Assembly (NCBI GenBank): GCA_022749755.1
Contig: CM040449.1
Location: 6,777,157-6,841,156, forward strand
Direction of reading: 5' to 3'
Length of the DNA stretch: 64,000 bases
Origin: Azadirachta indica
Taxonomy: Eukaryota > Streptophyta > Magnoliopsida > Sapindales > Meliaceae
Shown here: positions 40,101 to 52,670 of the stretch, in pieces
Numbering within the stretch: the first letter of the stretch is position 1
Layout of the letters: the number at the start of each line of letters is the position of its first letter
Notes under the pieces: generated by a model
Told to the model about the DNA's origin: nothing
Databases searched by the model: none
Seen by the model: the letters and a program-made list of their open reading frames with translations, nothing else
Position numbers and translations under genes: made by a program

Positions 40101-43100
40101 CCAAATAAATCCACTTTTCTTGTCCACTTACGGACACGGAGAAAAGCAGCCCTGCCATCGGAAATACTAGATGGGTCTTTGTCCAAATCAGCAAGCTTCC
40201 GAAAGAAAAAACTGTTAAAAAAATGAAACCTATGCTTTCATCAGCTCGAATCTGATTCTTCAAATACCTGCAAACAATTATAGTTTGAAAAGATTTTACT
40301 AAAACGAGTTTTGATATGGGAACCTAATTACAATAAAACCAGATGCAAATATTTCACCAAAAAGGTCAGAGGTCAATGTGCTATGCTTAAGATTTTAATA
40401 TAGCAAATAAAACAAGATTCAGCCTACAAGAAAAGAAAGCTGATACAAACATTGAAAACACAGATGGTTTTGTGCACTTAACTGTCATCCAGCATAGACT
40501 TGAAAGACATTCAATTCATTCAAAACATCCATACAACTGAAAAGGATAGGTCAAAATCGAAAGATAATAATAAATTTTATGAATACAGACTTACTTGATG
40601 TAAAAGTCAATGATGGTGTCATTGATGAATGTATCTGGTTGTAAGAGATCAACATCCCTCTTGCTAATAGAAACAGCATCTGAATCCCCTTCTGGATAGA
40701 CAACATCTTCAAATGGCGCATCAAAACTGTAAAATTTCACATTCAACATTCATTCAATACACACCACCCAGTTTTAGGACCAACAACCCATACAAACAAA
40801 TCAATATGAAACAACACATTTCATTTTCTTTGGACATACATCATTTTTCTGAACCGCATCATAAAGTAATGGCCAGTCATGGAAAAATCACACTAGACAA
40901 TTTCTATAAACAGTAATAGAATAAACCTCAAGTTATGCTCTCAATGCACTCCAACTCATGGACAAAAATCAGAAAACCTAATTGGAAAAAATCATGACAG
41001 AGGATATAGAAAGGGCAAATATGTAAATAGCTATGAAAAAAAACATCCCAGTCCAACAAATTAAGAGAAAAATCTCCACATGCATTCAAAATATAAGAAG
41101 GGAAAATATATAGCTTTCACTTACTTGGGAAAATATTGCCCCTGTCCGAACGAATGATCTCCATCTGTTTCTGCAGGATTACTACAAGCAAATGAAGAAT
41201 TATCATTTTGAAGATACAAAGGCAAGCTTGGCCTAATGCAAGTTAAAAAGCAAAACACATAATAAAAAACAAGAAAGTAAAATACTTGATAGAGCATATG
41301 TAGGATATAATTTATGCTCACAAATATTAGCCAATAGGCAAGTCTCAAACACACCAACCATTTGAACCAAGCAGTGATCCCCTCTCAAAAGGGGATGATC
41401 CAAGATTGTAAACCATGGAGAAAGAGGAGGTTTGACCAGGGAGAGAACTACTTCCAATTTTTGTAGTCCATACTTATATCCTAACCAAACAATTGGCAGG
41501 TACAATTTTGGATTCTCTTATAAAGTAAACTGTAAGATTATATCTCTCTCTATTAAAATATATGACTGGAGTAAGAAACTACAATACTTTGACACATTAC
41601 TATTCTTTCAGACGTTATATCTTAGATTATTAACCCTTGTAAATTCATGGTCACGCTATTTCCAAGATATTGAAAAAATATTTTAGCATGCTTTAACTAG
41701 CATTACAAAAGCCATACAAAGTATTACTCCCAACATATTATGACATAATGTCAAAGCACCTGCATAGGCAACCTTAGGACAAAGAGCATCAATATTAACC
41801 CCAAAGTTAAATACAACTTTAAGCAGCAGGAAAAATTAACAGATATATTGCTCACTCTTCCCAAAACAAGGAACATTTACCAATTCAATTATAAATATAT
41901 GAAGAAACTTAATTAAAGACTAAATAAAGGGGGAAAAAGGTAATTTAACTTACTCTTGATCAATGTCCCATAAAGTCATATATTTATTATTTAATGAGTT
42001 GATTTTTTCCAATGTCTCGGGCCAGTTGGGTTCACAAACAGCAAACTGCAACTCCTCAATGCCTGGAAGAATTAGGCAAATAAAATAAGAAACAGAAGGT
42101 TTCAGGAGTGTGAACTTCCAAGCAACAGGGAAAGCATGACCCAAACTCATTTAGAGACAAATGAAAAAAACTAAGTCTCTTAAACTTATAGGGTACAAAT
42201 TATTTTATAAGCATATGCAAAATATAACAAAATTCATATCAGAACAACCTAGGGAAAGATTTGGGTAATCTTTGCAGTAATTTTCAACAACTCCTATACT
42301 GAGGAAAAAAAAAAAAAAATCATGAAGATGCAGGGCTATTCAAGAAACAAAAGCACTAAATTCATACAAGTGCACCAACCTGAAGTTCCACATGCATCAT
42401 TATCTGGTGCTATGCTGTTTGATGATACACGAAGCTTAACCACAACTGATCCAACCTACACAAAGCCCACATAAGAAAGTGTAAATCTTTAACAGCAAGC
42501 GAGTACATGTAACAAAACCAATGCACACTTGAATTGGTAAAACTCACCCTTTGAAGCCACTGAAACTTGATATCAATAATATCATCAATCGCCTTTTCAA
42601 AACTAAAGTTTCCTTGGTTTCCACATGCAGTTGAGTCCTTGACTTTGATTCCAGTGCAGGAAAATATCACCAGGTGTCCCAAACAAGAATTATCACGATA
42701 GACAACATAATCAGGACATATAACAACTGCCATGTTTATGTCATCCTGCTAATGTCACAAAAAGCAAGTAGCAAGTATAATCAGAAACCAAAAAACTTCT
42801 ATAACTACAATTTATTTTACTAAGCTCCTTGTACAGCCAGACAGCGGCAAGCATCCTCATTTACTGCAGGACATATGTTCTCATTCTTAAGGGAGAGAAA
42901 CGTTGTAGCCTTGATCATGAATACAATATAATCAATATGAACCAAAATGAATACATCAGCAACTTCCATGGAAAGCCACAGGTGTACTTGATTAACAGCA
43001 AGCGACAAATGTTAACAGAAATGGATGGTGCACAACTTACTGATTAACAGTAAAAATCATAGCACCAAAAAATTTCTAAGATGCCAAAAGAATCAAGCAA

Positions 43101-44454
43101 ACCTAAATAAGACATCAAAATTTAGATGGAAAGTCTAAATTAGAACTGGGACTTCTTAAAGGTTGCAATTATTTGCAGTATCACCAATTCGTTAGCCATT
43201 TGAATAGTTATCAAAAACAAAAGAAAAAGAAAATTACCACTTCCAAATCATCAACCCCATGATCTGACATGCGACCATTCAAAGAAACTGAAAATATGCA
43301 GAAACTACAGTAAGAAAATTAAGAATATCTACATAAATGTCATGGATAATATATTTTCTGCGGTAAGCAACAAGGAAAATCTCCAAATAACATAACATAC
43401 CAACGTCCAGCAAAGTATCAGAGGTAGGACTTGATCCAGAACCATCATTCATACTCCCATCCGCATCAGAATTCACATCAACTGGTTCATTCTGCAGTGT
43501 AAAGCAAGGTGAGCATAGATCTTAATATCTACATACAAAATATATTTTACTAAAATATATGAGAAAGAAATACATTGGATGGAGGATCCAAACTGGCATC
43601 GTATAACGGGCTTTTCCCACGTAAAGGATCCCTCGTGCAAGAATCTCTAGATGCCAGCTCAGTAATGCAACTTCCAGATCCACAATTATCTCTTTTGAGG
43701 TTAGGGCTTTGTTCAGAACTTGTAGAGTTCAATTGGGGATCTACGGTAGCATTGTCCTCTCCACCTGTTTCCAGAGAGGAGCATGCATGTTCATTGTCAC
43801 AACGAGGAGCAGAGTCAGCTGCATCAACAATTACACAAAGTACATTTCTTTTTCCTTGTTTCTGAACACTGGTTTATAGGGAAACTGGTAATGGATTTAA
43901 CAGCAGATTAGCAAAGTGTTGAAACTAATGTGACGATATTCAATTATCTCTTGTACAGAGAAATTGGATGTTTGAAAACTCTCTATATTGCAAGGGACCC
44001 TAGGACTTTAAAATACTTTTAAGGCAAAACATACTGACCATGATTTTTGATTCGTTGCAAAAACTAAGTTCTAAACAGCAATAGCTCAATTTAACCGGTG
44101 CCACATGGAATCCGAAATCGTATAAACACAAAGCTTCAACAAGAAGTTTTGATTATTCATTTCCACAAGCAAGTAAACAGCAAATTCGTGAAAATTGAAC
44201 ATCTTATATTTTCCCGGGGTTTCCAGGCAGCCAAACAGATAGGTAAACTTTGATAAATAATTTTCCTTAGCTAACGCAGCAACCAAACAGAGCAACAAAA
44301 AACAATAAAACGTACCACGTTCAAGAAGCTTGCACTTGACAAACGCGGAATCGTCGTTATTAGGGTTTTTGAATTTCTCCAAGAATTTACCAGCCTCGAA
44401 TTCGGCTTGCTCGTCCTCATTTTTGAAATCGAAGACGTCAAGTTCGTTCTTCAT
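37174..44454 (-). CDS. ULP2: ULP2-like SUMO protease (C48), with an apparent frameshift in the catalytic domain
   Basis: Cysteine protease that removes SUMO from nuclear proteins. Exons from 5': 44316-44454, 43574-43818, 43401-43491, 43238-43287, 42548-42745, 42380-42455, 41954-42062, 41125-41181, 40595-40726, 40068-40267, 39917-39972, 39748-39841, 38982-39072, 38575-38694, 38046-38471, 37174-37767. The N-terminal half starts MKNELDVFDF and is acidic and mostly disordered. The peptidase domain starts at DTFINDTIIDFYI and holds the triad: His in LHWSL (39966-39968), Asp in HMDSIKG (39792-39794), Cys in NSFDCG (38665-38667). The exons sum to 2678 bases, one short of a multiple of three. The loss is in exon 10, where AAA at 40236-40238 stands where AAAA would restore the family's HRFHFFNSFFFRKL. 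As given, translation stops at 40075-40077 after about 429 residues, before the triad; otherwise 892 residues. Family assignment is firm; whether the break is real is not. Confidence 0.88.
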
Positions 44455-44779
44455 CGCTTGCAATTCACACGCAGATCGAGGCAGTAACTCAGCGAGTCAA
44501 AACGATTCGGTGAGTTTGACAATCGATTCTGGATTAGTGTTGGATTTTGAGAGAGCTCGCACAATGGGCCAACTAGAGGAAAACAGTTTGTTAAAGTAGA
44601 AATTTTTGTTTGGGCAGAGTGGTCCACGCGCGAGAGGATGATGGGTGAAGAAGCCGTAAAGAGATGCCAGATGTCCTAGAGAGAAGAAGGGTTGTTTATT
44701 ACACGCTTGATTTAGAGCGTGAGAGAGCCGGGCTTTTTGTGAGCAGAATGATTTGAGGCTCATTTCAGACGAGGAAAAT

Positions 44780-46401
44780 GATAAATTGAACTTTGACCCC
44801 TATAATTTGATCATTTTATTCAATTGTCCCTCAAACTTTCTTTTTCAGCAAAGAATTTTTTTTTTGGCTTTTTTTCAACAGAGAATCTACAGACTTTTTA
44901 AAAAAAAAAACCGTCAAAACTATGATGGGATTAAGGTAGTTGTGAAATAAAAATTATTAGATTAAGTACACTTAAATTATAAGTCAAAAAAAGTGAATTA
45001 ATCTTGTTAAAGTTTTATATTACCGAATAATTTAACATATGCATTTCAAAATAATTAACGTAAAACAGTTTCTTATATATATATATATATACTTAATATT
45101 AAATATAAGTTTAAAAATAAATAATTTTCATTAATATTTACCAAACACTTTAATTGGTGAATGGGATTATCATTAATCTTTATCTTAGCCCTTTGATTGT
45201 TATACTCAATTTTTCAAAAGATAATAATACCCACAAAGTTCAGACACATTAGTGCTAGTGTATAAGATGGCATAATTTTTATGATAACTCTTAATATAAA
45301 TAATATTATTGTTTATAGACAAATCATAGATATAAATAATTTTGGTAAATGCTCTCTTCTTGCTTTTCATGATAAATGGTTGTATTCATGTAATTTAATG
45401 TCAAATAATATGCTTGTAAACAATCAAAACATACTCCATGGTCTAATCGATGAAAAACAATGCAGAAAACTGTTGGTTTCCAATGAAATATAAAATTAAA
45501 GATCTCTTTTTTTTTTTTTTTTGGCATATTTCAAATCTACTTGTATTTTAAGTAGATATCTAATATTTAACCAGAGATCTACTGAAACTTTTATTAAAAA
45601 ATTAACTTACAATTATGATGCATTCAACGTTCAAAAAGACTGGCTTTAAGATATAATAGACTGCTGCCCAAGGATTACTAAAATATTTGTGATTAAGAGA
45701 GGACTTTTTGTTACGTAATTAGTTAGTATGAATTGCTAATCCAATTGAAAGGTTATTATCGCATGCGTACTAGAGTCATTTTCAAGATGCCTTCGTTGAA
45801 GTTTATAAATTTCATTTCCCTTTTGAGTTATTGCTTTCCTAAAGGAGAAAGCTTTCGAACAGCTGCTTTAATTGGACTGAAATTTGATTAATACATAGAT
45901 GGCATCGTAATTCTTAGGGCAAGACTAATTTAGTACTCATTCCTGCAGAATCACTTGCATGATTTTCTGCAGAAACCATGTGACTGTTCAGCATACAGAA
46001 GTGAGAATATATCATATTACGTTCAAAATCATAATATACATATCATTAATTAAGTCTTCTGACCCGCATGCTAGTATTCAGATGTGCTTAATTTAGTTAA
46101 TTACTTCATTGATTGACTGAACACAAAGATTATTATTAGTTCTCTTGATCAGATATATCGATGTCTAATATATATGCAAACATAGACACCACATATATAG
46201 CTAGCGCTAGTCAGTCACACAGGCCAATAGATTAGATATCGATTGAAGTGAATCCAGAATAAGGTCTTTTCCTTTCGGATATTTTCCATTTTATAAATTC
46301 TTAATCAGAATATGGCATTGCTCCTGCATTCATGCTTTATTCACTGCAGTATTAAATCATCTTCTTGATATATCATTTGCCTCATACACCGTACTTCAGC
46401 T
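44780..46401. other. Intergenic region
   Basis: Upstream flank of the SUMO-protease gene and downstream flank of the MADS-box gene. AT-rich with a short (AT) run near 45077-45091 and a T-run near 45508-45522. No gene is seen. Confidence 0.6.
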
Positions 46402-47521
46402 TCAGCTGGAGAAGGGAAGCCTACAACAAAATATAAAATCTCTTAGAGCTTCAAGTTGATCAAACAGTTAAGAAGGATTGTATACCCTCCTCAGGTTATT
46501 TTGCCCTTTCTGGTTTTTTGAAGCAGATGAGAAACTCACCCCAATTTGAGAGAAGTATCAGAGCTATCATCCTCTGGAGGAGGGCCACTGCTGCAGCCGC
46601 AAACATTGGTTACAGATTCTGAAGACATCCCTTCCTCCTGGATGCCAACATCCGACTCCATTAGAACAAGTCTTTTTCCCTTACACAAAGATGCCATCTG
46701 CATACATTCCAAAAGTTTCAAATTACAAGTCAGTGAAATTGCTTGGGTCATACATATCTTTGGTTCCAGAATAAGAATACTTAATTACCTTCTGTTTTAA
46801 TTGCTTGTTCTCTTCTAGCAGCTGAAGACCCTGTATTTAAAAAAAAATGGCGGAAAAAATGTGGACAACTCAAGGATCCAAATTTTGACTGGGTTATGAA
46901 AATTATTAAGAAATATCACAGACAAAAAAGACTTGAAAAGGTAGTTAACTATAGAGAGTTCAAGATAATAGGTTATGCTACTATAACACAGTTTTCTTTT
47001 TTCATGTTAAAACTTCAGTTAAAAGAATCATTTTTCCTTTTTGTTCTGAAAAATGAAATTTAAACTACTTGAATGAATGTTAATCTGTTCAATTTCTGAC
47101 CTTCCTTTCAAGTGAAGAGATCTCGCGCATAATCTTATCACCCTGAAAGGAAAAATAAGCTTATGTTAGTTACCATATGAACCTATGACCATTAGTAGAC
47201 AAATGTAGACATATTTTTCATGAAAAAATAGCAACTAAATATATAGAAACCTTGGTCTCAAGCACACGGCTAAGACCGACTTCAAGCATTTTCTCAAGTT
47301 GCTGCAGTTCCTCTATATTCAATCCTTGAAGATCCTCTCCTCTCATCTGCCTGTTGTAAAACAATCATAGTAACATCAATAACTTATAAGAGAGAAGCAG
47401 CAAACATACAGTACATAAAAATTTATATGCATATTATATGCACCTTAGTTGGTGGCTCTTTTCAGCAGCCTCCTTGCTCAATCTGATGTGGTTGCTATTT
47501 TCTAACTGTAATGAAGAATAG

Positions 47522-47554
<33 letters not shown>

Positions 47555-50500
47555 TACTGGTAATTTGAGAGCTTGAAACTTAGGCTGGAAAAGAAAAAAT
47601 TCACTAGTGTTTTTGCCAATAAATTCATTTCTCATCCTAGGCATTTGACTAATCTAATGCTCAAACTTATTACACATTTAGAATGGAGGTCACATAAAGG
47701 AAACAAAAAAAGAGAGAGAAGGCATATAACGCTGTTAAATCTCCAATTCTTTAGACACACAGACATTTTAGGAAAAAAAAACAAAAAACCTAAAAGGTTA
47801 AAAGGAAATTGAATCCCTTTCATGCACTGCCACAAGAAGAAACAATATTGGATACCAACTAATTTCTTTTTCTCTCTTTTTTTCATTCTTCCAAAATCGT
47901 AACCTCCTAATTAACACAGCCTAACCACAAAATAAAGATGGTGATCAAGCAAATTTGAGCAAAAAGAATTAACTACCTGCAGCTCAAGAGATGGTTGATT
48001 CAGTTTGCCGATGTTATTAGAATGCAAATTGTACCTGGCAAGTATATCCTTCATGCTTCGCAACACAAAGTATGGATTAAGAATGTTAGACGTCATGAAT
48101 CAAAAGTATTTCTGCCTGGTTTTCTCATTTACTAAAATAGAAACACATAAAACTGTTGACACTAACTCTACATATAATATCACAGGATTTAGGACGCCAG
48201 GTTTTACAGAGAAAAAGATCTCATTAGCTTGGCAAACCTACATCAATATGAATTAGGAAAATTCTGAAAAAATTCAGACTTTTAATGTTATAATTAAATT
48301 GTATATCTACCAAACTAACGTGAAACTAATAATCTATGATTGATTCATTCTCTACTCTGTATATGATCAATTAATAACAAGACAGCCATAACATACAATT
48401 AATATAATTTAGGTGAAGATCTAAAGTTTTAAATTAAATTAAGATGCAAAATAGTTTAAAAAGTATGGTCTCCCACACTACGGCTGTGTAAAATTTGCAT
48501 AATTTCACACTAAATAATGTTTCAAGTTTGTTTAAATTTTATTTATAAAGAAGTAATAAACAGCTTTTTTTAAAAAAAATTTTAAATGATAGTTTAAAAC
48601 CTCACCCACAAAATTTTATAACTTTACCCAATATAGGTGGGTGTGAAGCGATAAACACCTTTTTACCAATTAACACCAAACCTTACCCCTACTGTGACTA
48701 AAACTCAAGATGGTTTAAGAGAGTCAAACATGCTTCAAACGACCTAAACTATACCCACAAGGTAAATAGTAATAAACAACTTAAATAGTATTGTTTGAAC
48801 ATTATCGTTAAACTTAAACTTTTAGATCAGATAGTAATTTAACATGATGTTAAAGTACTTAAATTTAACCTTTGTGTAAGAATCACCAAAAATAATAAAT
48901 TAAATAATAGTTATCAGGAACCATGTGTTCAAATTGCTCAAACACCAAAAATTGAACATGATTATTTGAATTTACGTGACAAACTCATTAAATAAAATCC
49001 ACCTTACTAGAAGAAAAATGGTGAAGAATTAAAATATTATGGTATGAAATTAGGTTTGCAAATTGCACGTAGGAGAGAGTGATAAATATTTAAATACTAT
49101 TGTGTGAAATTAAACTCAAACGTTAGAAGGGATGATAAATAAGCAGAATTATAAATTGCTTAGTGGTAATTTAATTCAACAAGAAGTTGGTAAACATTTG
49201 TAAGACTCTTAAGGTTGTTTGGGAATCTCCTCTTGGTTAGTGGACTAAACTCAATACAATTCACCTATGTGGACTAAACACTTGTGTTATTCTTCATGAT
49301 TTTGAGGGTAATTCTTTTAGAGGTTTAGCCACCTTTTAGATTCATAACTATGTTTTTATACACTAAATTTATGGCAGTGATTTAGCTATTGAAAATACTC
49401 ATTAAGGGTTTATCAACTTTGGGTTGAATGTGATTTACTGGCAATCGTTCAATGCTTTCTCAGTTCTTGCTTCACACTCCTACATATCAATTGCTTTCAT
49501 GTCAGGTCATAATTGCTTGAGACTGTTAAAAGATATAAACACTTAATGTTTCTCATATTAGAAAGGCAGGTTAATATGAATATAGAGGTTTGTTTTCTCT
49601 ATATTTTTACTTTATTTATTTATCTATTTTAAAATTTTCACATACATTGATAGTCGAAATGTTGAACACTATAACTTTTTTATTATCTACTATTATATTA
49701 GGAGATATTCATTTCTCCTTCCTGAAAATGGAGTGCAGGTTTAACTCCCTTCTCCCCAAAGGGAATGAAGGTGATCTTTACTATCACTCTTTGGTTTACT
49801 TGATTTTTATATATGTTTTTCTTATAATACATCTCCTAACATAAACACATCTTATATAAGATATTTTTACAAGCATATTTATCTAATTACTAATAAAAAT
49901 CATATCATATATACATTTATTTTAAAATTAATTAATTATAACAATAATATGCCTAAATGAGAGAAAATTTATCATTTTGGCAAGGTATATATTCTACCAG
50001 GTAGTCTTATAGAGACGTTTCATATAAGACTATCTCTTCTCAAAGTTCTTCTTTCGTTTTTATAAACACTTTACTTACTATACTTTTAAAATTAAATCAA
50101 AGTATAGAATTATAAATATACCCTTAATTCTTTATTATAATGTGAATTAATGAATCCATGAAGTCAGACGACAACCAACTTCAACAAAAAAGTTCTAGTA
50201 TATATATGGGAATAGAAATAGAAGAAGCATGTGACCCATAGCAATGAAAAACGCCTTCAAAAATCAAAACCATAATGAGACTAGCTCTAACTACGTCTAT
50301 TGCAACCACCAAAGTTCTAACTAAAAAGCCAAATCAATGAAACAACGTACAATCAAATATATTATAATTTAGGCAAGTATTCTCAAGTGTCAACTATGTT
50401 GGGTAAAGAAAATAGTTTACTTCCTTTAAAGTAGACGTAGGAGTGGAAGTGATAACACTTCTAGTCTTTTCATATTCTTCAAAGCAATATCTACATTGTA

Positions 50501-52173
50501 AGAACAAGACCAATTGGTTCAATATAATATACGAATATGGAGCTAGCTAGCCATATGTGGGTTTTAGACAGACCAGATAAACATTAAACGAAGTCTTGTT
50601 AAGTTTATAATAAACATTTTAGGCTTCTGAATAACGTCTCATAAATGAAACTCATAGGCTGAAAGTCTGTATGATCAATCATAGAAAGGAAGGAAATTGA
50701 TTTAAAGTAATGAATAAGACTATCTGATCAATGTAACAGAAACCAAGGTCATCAAAAACACAATTTCATCATAAGTTTCCATTAGTTATATATACTTCAG
50801 CACATATAAATATTTATGTAGCTAGCAATCCGCCAAAAATATAGAGCTCCTGGCATTGAAATTTGAGGACAGGCATTAATTAATAATAAACTTGTTATCT
50901 CAAGCAAAATATATCTTAACAATATAAAAAATACAACATTATTAATTAATTTTTCAGTCACATCTAGCATAACATGTTGATAATTCGATTGCTGAAGTGA
51001 CAATCAATAGTATACTCGTACCATCCAATACTATAATATTAATTAAATACCAATGAAATATGTCAGTTTCAAACTTATAGGGGAATATAGGATTTGAATA
51101 TATTTCTGTGTAATCATATGTTTAAGGATTAATCCTCTCACCGGTTAAGTCTTTTTGATCAAATATATAAATATTAATCTGGTTGAGTGATTGCTCACCT
51201 ACTGTATATTATTTATTCAGTTCTTTTTGTTCTTTTTTCAAATATACAGTAACTTATTACGCCTAGTTTTCAGTCAAACATAAATAGATAGGTGACAATA
51301 AGTTAATTAATTAAGACAAAGCGACATGACATTTAGCTATAATAATCATATTAATAATAGTTTGTGTATTTATTTATTTCATTTTAAGACATTCTATGTA
51401 CGTGATTTCCGTTGAGTATATCTAGATTTCTCACTTCAGGCAAGAAGAATAACAATTTTGTAACTTCATCTCTCTATCTAAGCGCTGTTCATTAGTATAG
51501 TTCTTAATATTGAATGGTAACAGAATAATAGGTTAATTTATTAACGAAATTAATTATGAAAATTTAAGAAACGTTGATTCATGAGAATACAGCTTACAGG
51601 TAAGGACGCTTAGAAGGGAAAGGCTCTGCGGAGTTCAGAACCGGGTGCAACAGGCTTCTGCAATATTCCAGGGAAGAACTGCTACGAGGGTTTTTCATCA
51701 AATCTCTTATTTCCTTAATTAATCTAACTTACCTCTAAAAGTTCATAAAATCAAGCTTGTGAGTGTAAGCTACGAGGTTTTTTTACTTCATGGAAGCCAT
51801 GAAATTTCTGCAAATTGAGATCTTGTTTCTGTTTCCTTCTTTAGAGTTCTCTTTTGTTGTTGTTTGAAGGATATTCCTAGCTAAGATAGACCAGACCATT
51901 CAGAAGAGAAGATACAGAAGGAGATGAAAAAGAAGAAGAAAGGATTGAAGAAATGCAAGGGGATTTGATCTAAGAAAGGGTTTAAAAATACCTGGAGCTG
52001 GAATACTCGAACAGCTTGCCAGTAGCTGAGAAAATGATAACACCAACCTCAGCATCGCAGAGAACGGAAAGCTCTTCAGCTTTTTTAAAAAGACCTCGTC
52101 TTCTCTTTGAAAAGGTCACTTGCCTCGCCGTAACGTTGTCAATCTTCTTGATCTTGATCTTCTCTCTCGCCAT
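46402..52173 (-). CDS. SVP: MIKC-type MADS-box transcription factor, SVP/JOINTLESS/AGL24 clade
   Basis: Nuclear DNA-binding factor of the clade that controls flowering time, floral meristem state and, in woody plants, bud dormancy. Exons from 5': 51992-52173, 47977-48055, 47444-47505, 47251-47350, 47101-47142, 46789-46830, 46540-46697, 46402-46420; 684 bases, 227 residues. The MADS domain ([13 protein letters not shown]... to FEYSSS) fills exon 1. The intervening and K domains follow ([38 protein letters not shown]), with predicted coiled coils. The C-terminus ends SLKLGLPFSS, the typical SVP end. Exon number and sizes are the standard MIKC layout. The start is the ATG of the MADS box. Intron 1 is 3936 bases and probably regulatory. 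SVP and AGL24 are not separable with certainty, but SVP is favoured. Confidence 0.94.
47522..47543. repeat. AT/GTAT microsatellite in the MADS-box gene
   Basis: An AT-dinucleotide run passes into (GTAT) units, inside the intron before exon 47444-47505. Confidence 0.85.
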
Positions 52174-52174
52174 T

Positions 52175-52503
52175 ATCAATTCTCCTCCCTCAGAAACAAA
52201 GACAAAAATCAAACAATAACGCTCAGGTGCATTCTCAAAGCATAAAAGACCATAGACATGAAATGCCACGAAAAGGGAAAGATTACAGCAAATTTAATGG
52301 AAAATGGAAAAAAAAAAAAGAAGAAGAAAAAAGCAGAAACCCTAGTGAAAGAAGGATGACATATGAGTTCAGATCCAGGTGAAGAAACCCAGAAAGAAAA
52401 AGGTAAAAGGAACCCACCAATTATAACACATGAACATGCAAACAATTACAAAAAAGAAAGGCAAATTTAAGGATTAATGTGTTGTTTATAGCATATCTTT
52501 TAC
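52175..52503 (-). other. SVP: Leader intron of the MADS-box gene
   Basis: The donor GTAAAAGA follows the leader exon, which ends at 52504. The acceptor is within about 25 bases upstream of the ATG at 52173. The intron contains a run of A and pyrimidine tracts and no coding frame. The exact acceptor was not fixed. Confidence 0.5.
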
Positions 52504-52663
52504 CTTCTTGAAGTAGTCGGTTCGAGGTAGGGGAGGGGGAGATGGGATGTGTTGCTAGGTCTGATCACAGCAACCAAAAGCCACCAATTAGAGAAAGTGA
52601 AATTCCGATGAAAGAAGAGAGAGTTTTGGTATATGTGTTCAAGAAAGGAAAGGGTGCCTTCCC

Positions 52664-52670
52664 TTTTATA
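52664..52670 (-). promoter_or_regulatory. SVP: TATA box of the MADS-box gene
   Basis: TATAAAA (followed by GGG) on the minus strand. The leader exon would start near 52635 and ends at 52504 with the donor CAAGAAG|GTAAAA. A leader intron then reaches an acceptor just before the ATG (TTTCTGAG or nearby). Confidence 0.6.

Noticed and set aside
40187..40225. An 18-base GT...AG segment in the SUMO-protease exon that might act as a tiny intron and explain the frame change
   Set aside because: Far below the minimal plant intron length, removing it does not restore the frame, and it would delete part of the conserved FHFFNS motif.
41330..41480. Possible SINE with a B-box-like GGTTCAAATGG in a SUMO-protease intron
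   Set aside because: No matching A box, poly-A tail or target duplication was found; the motif alone is too weak.
46321..46404. A longer C-terminus for the SVP-like protein (about 25 extra residues) by reading the last exon in another phase
   Set aside because: Counting bases at the acceptor shows that the phase gives KLGLPFSS and stop, the usual SVP end.
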